A DNA stretch of 48,485 bases, taken from the NCBI RefSeq assembly GCF_003172955.1, contig NZ_QGKR01000350.1:1-48485 (forward strand), written 5' to 3'. The notes under the pieces were generated by a model. That model was not told the DNA's origin. It did not search any database and saw nothing but the letters and a program-made list of their open reading frames with translations. Origin of the DNA: Micromonospora acroterricola (GTDB lineage: Bacteria; Actinomycetota; Actinomycetes; Mycobacteriales; Micromonosporaceae). A program made the translations under genes and the position numbers. This document shows positions 25,283 to 33,166 of the stretch, piece by piece; position 1 is the first letter of the stretch, and every line of letters begins with the position of its first letter.

Positions 25283-25323
25283 TTGACGTGTCAATAATGC
25301 TACGCTCGCAATTGACACGTCAA
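25283..25323. promoter_or_regulatory. Twin MarR operator and divergent promoter
   Basis: Two perfect 12 bp palindromes, TTGACGTGTCAA (25283-25294) and TTGACACGTCAA (25312-25323), share the form TTGAC-NN-GTCAA and have centres 29 bp apart. On the minus strand TTGACG (25323-25318) plus CATTAT (25299-25294), 18 bases apart, form a good promoter for the LLM genes. Both boxes lie inside the palindromes, so a bound repressor would block transcription. Confidence 0.75.
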
Positions 25324-25338
25324 TCCGGGAGGGTTCAG

Positions 25339-25830
25339 ATGACGAAGACCACACCCGAGCAGCGGCGAGGCGGTCACCTGCCGACCGCCGAGGAGCTCCG
25401 GATCTGGCGCGACTTCATCGAGACCACCGAAGCCCTCAGGTCCGAGCTCACGTCCCGCCTGCAGACGGAGTCCTCGCTCTCGCCGGGGGACTACGCCGTC
25501 CTGCTCGCCCTCAGCGAGGCGCAGGACCGGACGATGCGCTCCTCCGAACTCGCGACACACATCGGCTGGGAGCGGAGCCGGCTCTCGCACCACCTCGGGC
25601 GGATGGAACGTCGCGGACTCATCCGCCGGCAGGAGTGCCCGACCGTTCCGCGAGGGGCGGAGGTGCTGCTCACCCCGGCCGGCGCCGACGCGTTCCGGCG
25701 CTCCACCGTCCCGCACCTGCGTGCCATCCGTGAGCTCTTCGTCGACGCGCTCACGCCGGACCAACTCCGCGCGGCGGGCGCGATCACGGCGGCGCTTCGC
25801 GCGAACCTCGGCCCGCAGCACGAGGAGTGA
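25339..25830 (+). CDS. MarR-family transcriptional regulator
   Basis: Protein of 163 residues. The winged helix reads SPGDYAVLLALSEAQDRTMRSSELATHIGWERSRLSHHLGRMERRGLIRRQECPTVPRGAEVLLTPAGADAFRRSTVPHLRAIRELFVDAL. GGAGGG before the ATG at 25339 sets the start. It is divergent from the LLM pair, and two matching palindromes in the shared gap are almost certainly its binding sites. I expect it to repress the LLM cluster and itself until a phenolic or other hydrophobic ligand binds; the ligand is not readable. Confidence 0.9.
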   Translation: MTKTTPEQRRGGHLPTAEELRIWRDFIETTEALRSELTSRLQTESSLSPGDYAVLLALSEAQDRTMRSSELATHIGWERSRLSHHLGRMERRGLIRRQECPTVPRGAEVLLTPAGADAFRRSTVPHLRAIRELFVDALTPDQLRAAGAITAALRANLGPQHEE

Positions 25831-26006
25831 TCACCAACGAGGCGTGCCCCGGCCCGGTCCGGTTGCCGACACGCTCGATGATCCGTCCGGGGACGCGTGG
25901 CAGGGTGGTCCGGTGATGTGATCACCACGGCGGAGGCGCCTGGTGACCACGTCCCACGGTCAGCCGCGGCCGATCCAGACGCCGCCCGTCGACGCCGGAT
26001 GGTGGA

Positions 26007-28136
26007 ATGCGCGTCCAGATCAGCCCGCGTCCGGGTGTCCCTTCGCCGCTGCGCGGCACCGCGATCTTCGTCGCGCTGGCGATGGCGGCCGGCTCGACGA
26101 TCGCCTTCACCCTGGCGACCCCGAAGTCCGCGACCGTCTCGGACTACCTGAGCCGCTCCTCGATCGCCGGCCGCCAGCTACGGGTCGGCGTCTTCGCCGA
26201 CCAGCCGCTGCTCGGCGAGCGTGGCCCGGACGGGACCCTCACCGGGTTCGACATCGACCTCGCCAGCGCGTTGGCGAGGTCGATCGGGGTGCAGCCCGCG
26301 TTCGTGGCGCTGGACCCGAGCGAACGGGTCACCGCCCTCGTCGAGGGCCGGGTCGACGTCGTCGTCGCGGGCCTGATCATGACGGAGGAGCGGCAACGCG
26401 TCATCGAGTTCGCCGGCCCCTACCTGGAGGGCGGCCTGGTCGTCGCCTCGCGGACGAGGTGGCCGTCCCGGGCGAAGGGGCAGCGGCTGTGCGTGGTGCC
26501 GGGGTCGATCGCGGAGGCCACCCTGGAGAAGACCGGATCGGTGCTGGTGCGCCGCCCGAGCACGCGGGGCTGCGTCGGTGACGCGGTCGCCGGTCACCTC
26601 GACGCGGTCGCCGGCGACGAGATCATGCTGCGCGGTCACGCCCACACCTCGTCCGGGGTGCTGAAGATCTACCCGCTCAGCACACCTGAGGTGACGCAGC
26701 GCTACGGCATCGGCGTCGTCCCCGGCGACCCGTTCCTGAAGGCGCTTGTCAACTCGTTCCTGCTGGCCAGCCATGCCCGGGGCAGGGACGGCGCCTGGCA
26801 GAAGGCTGCCGACCACACCCTCGGCGTGGGCGGGTTCACCCGCCGCCAGCCACGGCCGGCGGGAGTCCTGCTGCGCGAGGCGAACGACGGACAGACCACG
26901 ACCGGCGGGGTCGTGGGGATGCCGCCCGCGATCGCTCCCGCGTCCCCGCTGGCACGCCGGCCCAGATCGCTGACACACCGCCGCCGCCGGCGGCAGCCTC
27001 GGCGCACCGTTCGGCTCCGGGCAGCACCGGCGCCCGGTAGGTCCGTACCCGTCGATCCACCGCTGCGGCCACGGACAGCCGGTGAGAACGGCCCGCTGTC
27101 GGCGGGGGTGTGGTCGCTGCTGCTGGGTGTGCCGGTGGCGGTCTCCGCGCTCTACCTGTGGATCCAGTCGGGTGGCGATCGTCAGTTCACGTTGATGTTG
27201 GCGGAGAGCGTGAACCCGATCAACTTCCTCGCCACGGTCAGCCTCTCCGTGGTGTGGATCTTCTCCGCGGTGCCCGCTCTCGTCTTCACCGTCGGGGCCG
27301 TGGTGCTCAGCAGTACGGCCGACAGGGCTGAGCTGCGACGCCTGTGCGACACGTACGCCGTGGCCCGCTGGACCGCGCGGACCCCCGGCTGGGTGGTCTG
27401 GGCGAGCATCGTGGCCGCCGCGGTCAGCACTCCGCTGGCGTTCGGCCCGGCGTGGGTCCTGGCGCTCTGCGTCGCCCGCCAACCCGCGGTCACGGGTCGT
27501 CGGGTCAGCGGCACCCGCCCGCTGCGCGTGTTCGCCGTACTCGCCATCACGGTGGCGTCCGTCGGAATCGCCGTCTCGGCCCTCGCCCGGGGTGAGCACG
27601 CGCTCGCGGTGACCGCGGGTTGGCCGGCCGTGCTGCTCTGGGCCGGCGTCGACGCGCCGCTACGGCCGGGCCACGTTCCCGCCTTCCTGCGGGCGAGCGG
27701 CGCCCTGGGTGGGTTGCTCGCGCTCGGCGTCGTGTACGCCGTGGTCACCACACCGATCCTGCCGTCCACCGCCATCCAGGTCGCCCGCCCGACGGTGCCC
27801 GGCGCGACGCCGGGACCGACCCCATCCCCGGGGGTGGTCGATCCGGACGCCGCGGCGACGGCGCCCCCGATGCGCCAACTCCGTGGGTACGTGGTCTCCG
27901 TCGACGAGGAGGCCACCACTGTTCTCTCCGACGCCGGCGGTGTGGAGATCGTGCCCAACGACCAGGTCGCCTCCCGAGTCTCCTGTCCCAGTTTCACCGA
28001 TCTGCCGGGAGACTCGGCGGCCCTGTTCGGGTTGCCGCTCCGCGAGTCCCTGTTGAAGGCCCTCGCGCGCGAGCAGCGTCCGACGACGTTGCAGGATCCG
28101 CGCTGTGTGGTCCGCGTCGACGCCGCCACCGGGTGA
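26007..28136 (+). CDS. Solute-binding domain fused to polytopic membrane protein
   Basis: Protein of 709 residues. A signal-anchor helix (about 17-37) precedes a family-3 amino-acid-type binding domain (about 55-290): LRVGVFADQPLLGERGPDGTLTGFDIDLASALARSIGVQPAFVALDPSERVTALVEGRVDVVVAGLIMTEERQRVIEFAGPYLEGG. A Pro/Arg-rich linker (about 310-360, with RRRRR) leads to about six membrane helices (365-600) and a small C-terminal domain (about 640-709). No ATPase or permease gene is near, so a receptor or sensor role is more likely than transport. Start ATG has only a weak ribosome site. The basic linker is odd because it would lie outside if the binding domain is exported. Confidence 0.65.
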   Translation: MRVQISPRPGVPSPLRGTAIFVALAMAAGSTIAFTLATPKSATVSDYLSRSSIAGRQLRVGVFADQPLLGERGPDGTLTGFDIDLASALARSIGVQPAFVALDPSERVTALVEGRVDVVVAGLIMTEERQRVIEFAGPYLEGGLVVASRTRWPSRAKGQRLCVVPGSIAEATLEKTGSVLVRRPSTRGCVGDAVAGHLDAVAGDEIMLRGHAHTSSGVLKIYPLSTPEVTQRYGIGVVPGDPFLKALVNSFLLASHARGRDGAWQKAADHTLGVGGFTRRQPRPAGVLLREANDGQTTTGGVVGMPPAIAPASPLARRPRSLTHRRRRRQPRRTVRLRAAPAPGRSVPVDPPLRPRTAGENGPLSAGVWSLLLGVPVAVSALYLWIQSGGDRQFTLMLAESVNPINFLATVSLSVVWIFSAVPALVFTVGAVVLSSTADRAELRRLCDTYAVARWTARTPGWVVWASIVAAAVSTPLAFGPAWVLALCVARQPAVTGRRVSGTRPLRVFAVLAITVASVGIAVSALARGEHALAVTAGWPAVLLWAGVDAPLRPGHVPAFLRASGALGGLLALGVVYAVVTTPILPSTAIQVARPTVPGATPGPTPSPGVVDPDAAATAPPMRQLRGYVVSVDEEATTVLSDAGGVEIVPNDQVASRVSCPSFTDLPGDSAALFGLPLRESLLKALAREQRPTTLQDPRCVVRVDAATG

Positions 28137-28149
28137 GCCGGACGAGGTT

Positions 28150-28179
28150 CCCGGACCACTGCGGCCGCCGTGGTCCGGG
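28150..28179 (+). terminator. Terminator hairpin
   Basis: CCCGGACCAC (28150-28159) pairs perfectly with GTGGTCCGGG (28170-28179) around a ten-base GC-rich loop, 14 bp after the stop of the binding-domain fusion gene. Confidence 0.7.
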
Positions 28180-28343
28180 TTGGCCCGCCTGCCCTCGGGA
28201 GCGGCGGTGTGGCCGTCGGGGCGAGTGGGACCCGGGAGCACCCCTGGCCTCCGCCATCAGGGGGATCGGGGTGCCCTCGGGGGATGACCCTGGGGGTACC
28301 CGGAATCACTCTGCGGAGGGGCGAAACTGTCGGTGGCGGGGGC

Positions 28344-28356
28344 TAGATTTCTTGGC
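28344..28356 (+). promoter_or_regulatory. Leaderless -10 box of STAS gene
   Basis: TAGATT (28344-28349) ends seven bases before the ATG at 28357, which has no nearby ribosome site. This supports the ATG over an upstream in-frame GTG at 28333. Confidence 0.4.
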
Positions 28357-28743
28357 ATGGGTGAGGGCAGCGACCGGTTCGACGTGCAGGTCAGCGTGGG
28401 TGATCAGGTGGTCCTGATGCAAGTGGCCGGTGAGATCGACATCGCCACGGTGGCCGCGTTCCGCTCCGCGCTGTGGTCCGCGCCGGCCCGCCCGGTGCTC
28501 CAGGTCGACCTGTCCGAGCTGCGGCTGCTGTCCGCCGCCGGCGTGCGTACGCTGCTCGCCGCGCACCTGCGGGTCCGCGCCCGTGGCGGCGAGCTGGTCC
28601 TGGTCGATCCGTCACCGGTGGTGGCCCGGGTGCTGCGCGCGACGGGTCTGCACCGGGTGATGCCGGTCCTGGAGCCGGCCCGGGTGGTCGAGGCGGCCCG
28701 TCGTCCGGCGGCGCCGACGTCGGACCTGGTGCTGGCCGCCTGA
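28357..28743 (+). CDS. STAS-domain anti-sigma-factor antagonist
   Basis: Protein of 128 residues made of a single STAS domain: VVLMQVAGEIDIATVAAFRSALWSAPARPVLQVDLSELRLLSAAGVRTLLAAHLRVRARGGELVLVDPSPVVARVLRATGL. The residue at the phosphorylation position is Ser59 (LLSAAGV), so partner-switching with an anti-sigma kinase is possible. No RsbW-like kinase or sigma gene is adjacent, so its partners are elsewhere. An alternative GTG start at 28333 would add eight residues. It is likely to control a stress sigma factor. Confidence 0.88.
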   Translation: MGEGSDRFDVQVSVGDQVVLMQVAGEIDIATVAAFRSALWSAPARPVLQVDLSELRLLSAAGVRTLLAAHLRVRARGGELVLVDPSPVVARVLRATGLHRVMPVLEPARVVEAARRPAAPTSDLVLAA

Positions 28744-28966
28744 CCCGGGGCCCCGACCTCGGCCACGACTCCGGGCCGCCGCCGCTCACCCGTGATCACT
28801 TGATGCTGGGTGCTTGCCAGAGGCGCCGGACACCTACAGACCATCAGGCGATCACGAGACGGGATCCCGGTCCCGACCCGCGGCCCTGGGCGCGTGGGTC
28901 GATCCGGGCAACGGTGGGGGCCGCCGGCTCGCACCGACGACCCCCGGAGAACATCGCGAGGAGCGG

Positions 28967-29359
28967 TCAGCGCACGCCGAGCAGGTCGACGACGAAGACC
29001 AGGGTCTCGCCCGGCTTGATGACGCCGGCCGCGCCGCGGTCGCCGTACCCCAGGTGCGGCGGGATGGTGAGGCGGCGCCGGCCGCCGACACGCATGCCGA
29101 CCACGCCCTGGTCCCAGCCGGCGATGACCTGGCCGCCGCCGAGCGGGAACTCGAACGCCTCGCCCCGGTTCCAGGACGAGTCGAACTCGCCGCCGGTGGA
29201 GTGCGACACGCCGACGTAGTGCACGCTGGCCAGCTGGCCCGGCTCGGCCTGCGGGCCCTCGCCCACGGTGACGTCCTCGATCACGAGGTCGGCCGGCGGC
29301 GCACCCTCGATCGGACCGACCTCGGGCTTGCCCGGTCGGGCGCCTGCTGCCTGGTTCAT
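28967..29359 (-). CDS. FKBP-type peptidyl-prolyl isomerase
   Basis: Protein of 130 residues. The FKBP fold is read from VTVGEGPQAEPGQLASVHYVGVSHSTGGEFDSSWNRGEAFEFPLGGGQVIAGWDQGVVGMRVGGRRRLTIPPHLGYGDRGAAGVIKPGETLVFVVDLLGV. The active-site residues FDSSW, VIAGWDQG and GYGDRG are all present. There is no signal peptide, so it is cytoplasmic. GGAGA seven bases before the ATG supports the start. It is divergent from the terC-like gene. Confidence 0.93.
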   Translation of the reverse strand: MNQAAGARPGKPEVGPIEGAPPADLVIEDVTVGEGPQAEPGQLASVHYVGVSHSTGGEFDSSWNRGEAFEFPLGGGQVIAGWDQGVVGMRVGGRRRLTIPPHLGYGDRGAAGVIKPGETLVFVVDLLGVR

Positions 29360-29573
29360 GCGGGGATCTCCTGCCGTGTTGGGTGCTGTGTCCGGTCACC
29401 GTCGATCCTGCCGGATCGCACCACACCGATGTGCGGCGGACCCGCCACCTGCCGTCGCCCGAGCGCCAGCCCGGCGGGCGTCGACTTCGGTGGAGCGCCG
29501 TTGCCGGACCGGTCGCTCGCCTAGGCTCGGAAACGGGCCGTCCGGCGGGGTAGCGGGCGGTGCGCGGGGGTCG

Positions 29574-30533
29574 ATGCGGGGGGCCGCGGTGGCTGAGGCG
29601 ACGGTCGCGGTGCCGCTGTGGGCCTGGGCCGCGGTCGGCGCGCTCATCGCCGTGATGCTCGCCGTGGACGTGTTCTCGCACCGCGACAACCACGTCATCG
29701 AATTACGCGAGGCGCTGGTCTGGAGCGGGATCTGGATCAGCGCCGGCCTGTTGTTCGGGCTGGTCGTCTGGTTCGGCCTCGGCGGTGACCCGGCGGTCGC
29801 GTACTTCTCCGGCTACCTGCTGGAGAAGGCGCTCTCGGTGGACAACGTCTTCGTCTTCGCCCTGCTCTTCGGCTACTTCCGGGTGCCGCCCGGCTACCAG
29901 CACAAGGTGCTGTTCTGGGGCGTCGTGGGCGCGCTGGCATTCCGGCTGCTGTTCATCTTCGCCGGCGCACAGTTGCTGGAACGGCTCAGCTGGGCCGGGT
30001 TCGTGCTGGGTGCCTTCCTGGTCTGGACGGGCTGGCGGCTGGCCGTACGCGGGGAGCCGGACGTCGATCCGGAGCGCAACCCGGTGGTCCGGTTGTTCCG
30101 GAGGGTGGTCCCCACCGACGCCCGGTACCACGCCGACCGGTTCACCGCCCGGGTCGGCGGCCGGCGGGTGGCCACCCTGCTGCTGGTCACGCTCGTCGCC
30201 ATCGAGGCGACCGACGTGGTCTTCGCCATCGACTCGGTGGCGGCGATCCTCGCCATCACCACCAACACGTTCCTCGTCTGGACGGCCACCGCGTTCGCCG
30301 TGCTGGGGCTGCGGAGCCTCTACTTCTGCCTCGCCGGCCTGCTGCGCCACTTCGGCTACCTCCGTTACGGGCTGGCCGTGCTGCTCGCCTTCGCCGGGTT
30401 GAAGCTGATCCTGGCCGAGACGCCGGTGGGCAAACTGCCGGTCTGGTTGACCCTCGCGGTAGTGGTGCTGACCCTGGCCGTCTCCATCGGGGTCAGCGTC
30501 CTGGCCGCCCGGCGCGCCCGCGCCCGCGGCTGA
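29574..30533 (+). CDS. TerC-family integral membrane protein
   Basis: Protein of 319 residues with about eight membrane helices. The TerC motifs are clear: YLLEKALSVDNVFVFALLFGYFRVP and LVAIEATDVVFAIDSVAAILAITTNTFLVWTATAFAVLGLRSLYF, with the Asp/Asn/Glu residues thought to bind metal ions. TerC proteins act in metal (often manganese) efflux or tellurite resistance, and some metallate exported enzymes. The start is ATG at 29574; GTG at 29589 is an equally supported alternative. A -10-like TAGGCT lies at 29522-29527. It converges on the BtuF-like gene with an 11 bp gap. Confidence 0.92.
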   Translation: MRGAAVAEATVAVPLWAWAAVGALIAVMLAVDVFSHRDNHVIELREALVWSGIWISAGLLFGLVVWFGLGGDPAVAYFSGYLLEKALSVDNVFVFALLFGYFRVPPGYQHKVLFWGVVGALAFRLLFIFAGAQLLERLSWAGFVLGAFLVWTGWRLAVRGEPDVDPERNPVVRLFRRVVPTDARYHADRFTARVGGRRVATLLLVTLVAIEATDVVFAIDSVAAILAITTNTFLVWTATAFAVLGLRSLYFCLAGLLRHFGYLRYGLAVLLAFAGLKLILAETPVGKLPVWLTLAVVVLTLAVSIGVSVLAARRARARG

Positions 30534-30544
30534 ACCGCTGGACG

Positions 30545-31270
30545 TCAGCCGGCCAGCACCGGGCGGGACAACTGGTCGGCCAGCAGCGCCGGCGCCTCGG
30601 CCAGGGACGGGCCGTACCAGGTGAGGTGCCGCCCGGACAGCAGGGCGCACGGTGTGCCGGCGAACGCCTCCGGCCCGTCCTCGGCGGTGAACCGGTACGG
30701 CTCGTCGGGCAGCACCACCAGCTCTGGGCGCTGCTCGCGCAGTTCCGCCAGGCTCGGCCGGGGATAGCGCTCGTCGTGCTGGTCGTACGCGTTGACCACG
30801 CCGAGCCGGTGCAGGACGTCGCCGGCGAAGGTGTCGCCGCCGAGCACCACCCACGGTCGACGCCAGACCGGCACCACCGCCCGGCGTGGCGGTGCCAGCC
30901 GGGGCGGGTCCGCCCAGGCCCGTCGGGCCGCCAGCAGCCAGGACGGCTCCGCCGGCGCGCCCAGCTCGGCCAGCAGCTCGGCCAGCTCGGTCAACGCGCC
31001 CGGGACGGTACGCGGGTAGGTGACGCGCACCGGCACGCCGGCGGCCCGCAGCGCGTCCGCGTCGCCCCGGCGGTTCTCCTCCACGTTGAGCAGCACCAGG
31101 TCCGGCCGCAGGGCGCGAACCCGGTCGAGGTCGGGGTACTTGCTGCCGCCCACCCGGGCGACGTCCAGCCCGGCGGGGTGACTGCACCAGTCGGTGGCGC
31201 CGACCAGCACACCGGGCAGGGTCAGCGCGACCGCCTCGGTCAGCGACGGCACCAGCGACACCACACGCAC
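30545..31270 (-). CDS. Cobalamin/siderophore-type binding protein without signal peptide (BtuF-like)
   Basis: Protein of 241 residues with the helical-backbone metal-receptor fold: VVSLVPSLTEAVALTLPGVLVGATDWCSHPAGL, VGGSKYPDLDRVRALRPDLVLLNVEENRR and VVLGGDTFAGDVLHRLGVVNAYDQHDERYPRPSLAELREQRPELVVLPDEPYRF. The family normally binds corrinoids or siderophores outside the cell, but here the protein begins directly with the domain and no signal peptide is seen. I chose the GTG at 31270 because GGAGG sits eight bases upstream; an ATG at 31309 lacks one. It follows the Asp23/AmaP genes by 64 bp on the same strand. No permease genes are adjacent. Confidence 0.8.
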   Translation of the reverse strand: MRVVSLVPSLTEAVALTLPGVLVGATDWCSHPAGLDVARVGGSKYPDLDRVRALRPDLVLLNVEENRRGDADALRAAGVPVRVTYPRTVPGALTELAELLAELGAPAEPSWLLAARRAWADPPRLAPPRRAVVPVWRRPWVVLGGDTFAGDVLHRLGVVNAYDQHDERYPRPSLAELREQRPELVVLPDEPYRFTAEDGPEAFAGTPCALLSGRHLTWYGPSLAEAPALLADQLSRPVLAG

Positions 31271-31334
31271 CCCGATTGCCTCCGTCCGCCGCCGTCCCGT
31301 ACCGATCATGCCGGGCGGGTCGGCGCCGCGCCGG

Positions 31335-31895
31335 TCAGGGGCGTCCGGGCTCGATCCGGGCGGTCACGTCGAGGTGCGCGGGTTGGCAGCCGGCGGTCGT
31401 CGCGAACCGGCGGACCGCGGCGTGGACGTGCTCGCGGACGCCGGCGGTCCGCGCGTCGGCCGTCAGGTCCACCCGGATCCACACGTCCGGGCGTGGTGGG
31501 GCGCCGGTGAGCACCACCCGGGCCCGGCGTACCCCGGGGTTGCCGGTCAGGTCGCGTTCCAGCGCGTGGGCGAGCACGTCGGTGGCCAACCGGGTGCGGC
31601 CGGGGCGGCGCCCGGGGCGGCTCAGCGTCCCCCGCAACTCCTGGTCGGGCCGGCGCAGCTCCCGGGCCAGCAGGCGCTGGCCGGCGAGGGCGACCAGCAC
31701 TCCGGCGACCGCCGCGGCCAGGGTGCTCCACGGCGCCGCCAGCCGCCACGCGTCGAGCAGCCCGGCGCCGAGCAGCGGCGCGCCGGGATCGGCGCCGGAC
31801 GGCAGGCCGAAGCTGACGACCAGCGCGGCCACGCCGCCCACCACCAGCAGCAGCGCGACGATGGTCCACAGCAGTCGGTGCGCGGCGTCGCTCAT
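31335..31895 (-). CDS. AmaP-like alkaline shock response membrane protein
   Basis: Protein of 186 residues. Two N-terminal membrane helices (LLWTIVALLLVVGGVAALVVSF and WSTLAAAVAGVLVALAGQRLL) are followed by an Asp23-like alpha/beta domain (TDVLAHALERDLTGNPGVRRARVVLTGAPPRPDVWIRVDLTADARTAGVREHVHAAVRRF). AmaP anchors Asp23 to the membrane in staphylococci; the actinobacterial relative is inferred to do likewise. The start overlaps the DUF6286-like gene by four bases (ATGA). Confidence 0.75.
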   Translation of the reverse strand: MSDAAHRLLWTIVALLLVVGGVAALVVSFGLPSGADPGAPLLGAGLLDAWRLAAPWSTLAAAVAGVLVALAGQRLLARELRRPDQELRGTLSRPGRRPGRTRLATDVLAHALERDLTGNPGVRRARVVLTGAPPRPDVWIRVDLTADARTAGVREHVHAAVRRFATTAGCQPAHLDVTARIEPGRP

Positions 31896-32416
31896 GCGGG
31901 CCGCCCCTGGGGCAGGAGTCGGATCTCGATCCGGCCGGTGCGGGGCGCGGCGAGCCGGTGCAGCTCCTGGCGCACGGCGAACTCGACCTCGGCGCGGGCT
32001 GCCGGATCGCCGGTGGCGCGTATGCGGGGGCGCCACTGGTCGCCGCGCCGGCGGACCCGTACCCGGGCCTGGCGCACGCCCGGCACGGTGGCCGCCGCGT
32101 CGGCGAGCCGGCGTTCCACACAGCGGCGGTGTAGGTGCCAGCCGTCCCGCTCGTCGATCGACAGCCGGACCGGTGTCCAGCGGCGCAGTTGGGCGGCCAG
32201 GACGGCGAGGCCGAGCAGGACGGCCCCGCCGGCCACCGCGCGGACCCCCGGATCGCTCCAGCGGGTGCCGGTGAGCGCGTCGTACCAGCCGGTACGGGCG
32301 AGCAGGGGCGCCCGTTGGTCCAGCGTGACCAGCAGCGCCTGCACGGCCAGCAGGGCGCCGCCGGCGAGCAGGGCGGCGGCCAGCAGCAGCGAGGCCACCC
32401 GGTTGGCGGTCCGCAT
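31892..32416 (-). CDS. DUF6286-like membrane protein
   Basis: Protein of 174 residues. Two membrane helices (VASLLLAAALLAGGALLAVQALLVTL and AVAGGAVLLGLAVLAAQLRRW) are followed by a basic C-terminal domain with an Asp23-like pattern (LHRRCVERRLADAAATVPGVRQARVRVRRRGDQWRPRIRATGDPAARAEVEFAVRQELHRLAAPRTGRIEIRLL). It is the middle gene of a tightly packed three-gene operon: one base after the Asp23-like gene and overlapping the AmaP-like gene by four bases. It probably helps anchor the Asp23-like protein; the exact role is unknown. Confidence 0.7.
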   Translation of the reverse strand: MRTANRVASLLLAAALLAGGALLAVQALLVTLDQRAPLLARTGWYDALTGTRWSDPGVRAVAGGAVLLGLAVLAAQLRRWTPVRLSIDERDGWHLHRRCVERRLADAAATVPGVRQARVRVRRRGDQWRPRIRATGDPAARAEVEFAVRQELHRLAAPRTGRIEIRLLPQGRPA

Positions 32417-32417
32417 G

Positions 32418-32984
32418 TCAGCCTCCGGTCGTCCGGTCGCTGTTCCGGTGCGTCACCTCGGTCTCGGTGGTGTCGACACCGGGGACGAGCAGGTCGTCCA
32501 CCGTAACGGTCACCGCCGTCACGGTGAGCCCGGTGTCGGCGGCGACCCGGTCGGCGACCGCCGCCCGGACCGCGTCGGCGACGGCGGGCACGCTGTGTCC
32601 GTACCAGGTGATCAGACGCAGGTCGAGGCTCACGGACCGGTCGTCCAGGCGGACCGTGGCCGGTTGGACGCCGGACACGCCGGGCACCCGCCCGGCGGCG
32701 TCCACGGCCAAACGCGCGACGTCCGCCGCCCCGACCGGGACCTGGTCCCGCCGGCCCGCGGTGGTGCGGGCGCTCGGAGCTCTTGCGGCGCTTGGAGCCG
32801 CCGGGCGCGCGGTCGTGGGCGGCGGGGCGAGCCGGTGGTGTCGCCCTCCTCGACCAGCGCGAGGTCGCCGCAGGATGGTCGGGTCGCCGGCCAGCCGGGG
32901 TCGGCCGGCACGGCGAGGGCGGTCGCCCTCCCCGCGCACGCCCGGGCCGCCTCCGGCGAGGACGCCGAACTGCTGTCGCGACAT
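32418..32984 (-). CDS. Asp23/Gls24-family envelope stress protein
   Basis: Protein of 188 residues. The Asp23 domain occupies the second half: VPVGAADVARLAVDAAGRVPGVSGVQPATVRLDDRSVSLDLRLITWYGHSVPAVADAVRAAVADRVAADTGLTVTAVTVTVDDLLV. The first 80 residues are a basic Arg/Pro/Gly/Ala-rich disordered extension (RRPRAGRGGRHHRLAPPPTTARP) not normal for the family. GGGAGG six bases before the ATG at 32984 supports this long form. It is the first gene of the Asp23-DUF6286-AmaP operon. Its promoter should lie in the gap shared with the dioxygenase gene, where a CRP-type site occurs. Confidence 0.85.
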   Translation of the reverse strand: MSRQQFGVLAGGGPGVRGEGDRPRRAGRPRLAGDPTILRRPRAGRGGRHHRLAPPPTTARPAAPSAARAPSARTTAGRRDQVPVGAADVARLAVDAAGRVPGVSGVQPATVRLDDRSVSLDLRLITWYGHSVPAVADAVRAAVADRVAADTGLTVTAVTVTVDDLLVPGVDTTETEVTHRNSDRTTGG

Positions 32985-33060
32985 GCTGACCTCCCGGCCG
33001 GCTCCGCTGCCGGCGACCCCGCTGGATACACCTGGCGGGTACCCCTGGAACTCCCTCGAT

Positions 33061-33078
33061 CTGTGATACGCGTCACAG
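33061..33078. promoter_or_regulatory. CRP-type binding site
   Basis: CTGTGATACGCGTCACAG fits the CRP consensus TGTGA-N6-TCACA exactly, with one further matching base on each side. It lies 106 bp before the dioxygenase-like start and 77 bp before the Asp23-like start, so either or both genes could be under a Crp homologue. Confidence 0.7.
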
Positions 33079-33111
33079 CGGCGCTTCGGCGCTGGCGCTG
33101 TCCGATGGCTC

Positions 33112-33139
33112 TTGGCACGCTTCTACAACGTTGTAAGAC
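33112..33139 (+). promoter_or_regulatory. Promoter with LacI-type palindrome
   Basis: TTGGCA (33112-33117) and TAAGAC (33134-33139) are 16 bases apart and form a candidate promoter for the dioxygenase-like gene. The perfect palindrome TACAACGTTGTA (33124-33135) fills the spacer, a typical site for a LacI-type repressor. No LacI-family gene is in the window. Confidence 0.6.
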
Positions 33140-33166
33140 TGTCGCCGTCCCCCGAGGAGGCCCCCG

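Noticed and set aside
28290..28300. GGGTAC upstream of the STAS gene as a stress-sigma promoter
   Set aside because: No GTTT-like -35 at 14-17 bases, and the leaderless -10 at 28344 explains the start better.
33020..33060. GGGTAC on the minus strand before the Asp23-like gene as a stress-sigma promoter
   Set aside because: The bases 14-17 upstream do not resemble GTTT.
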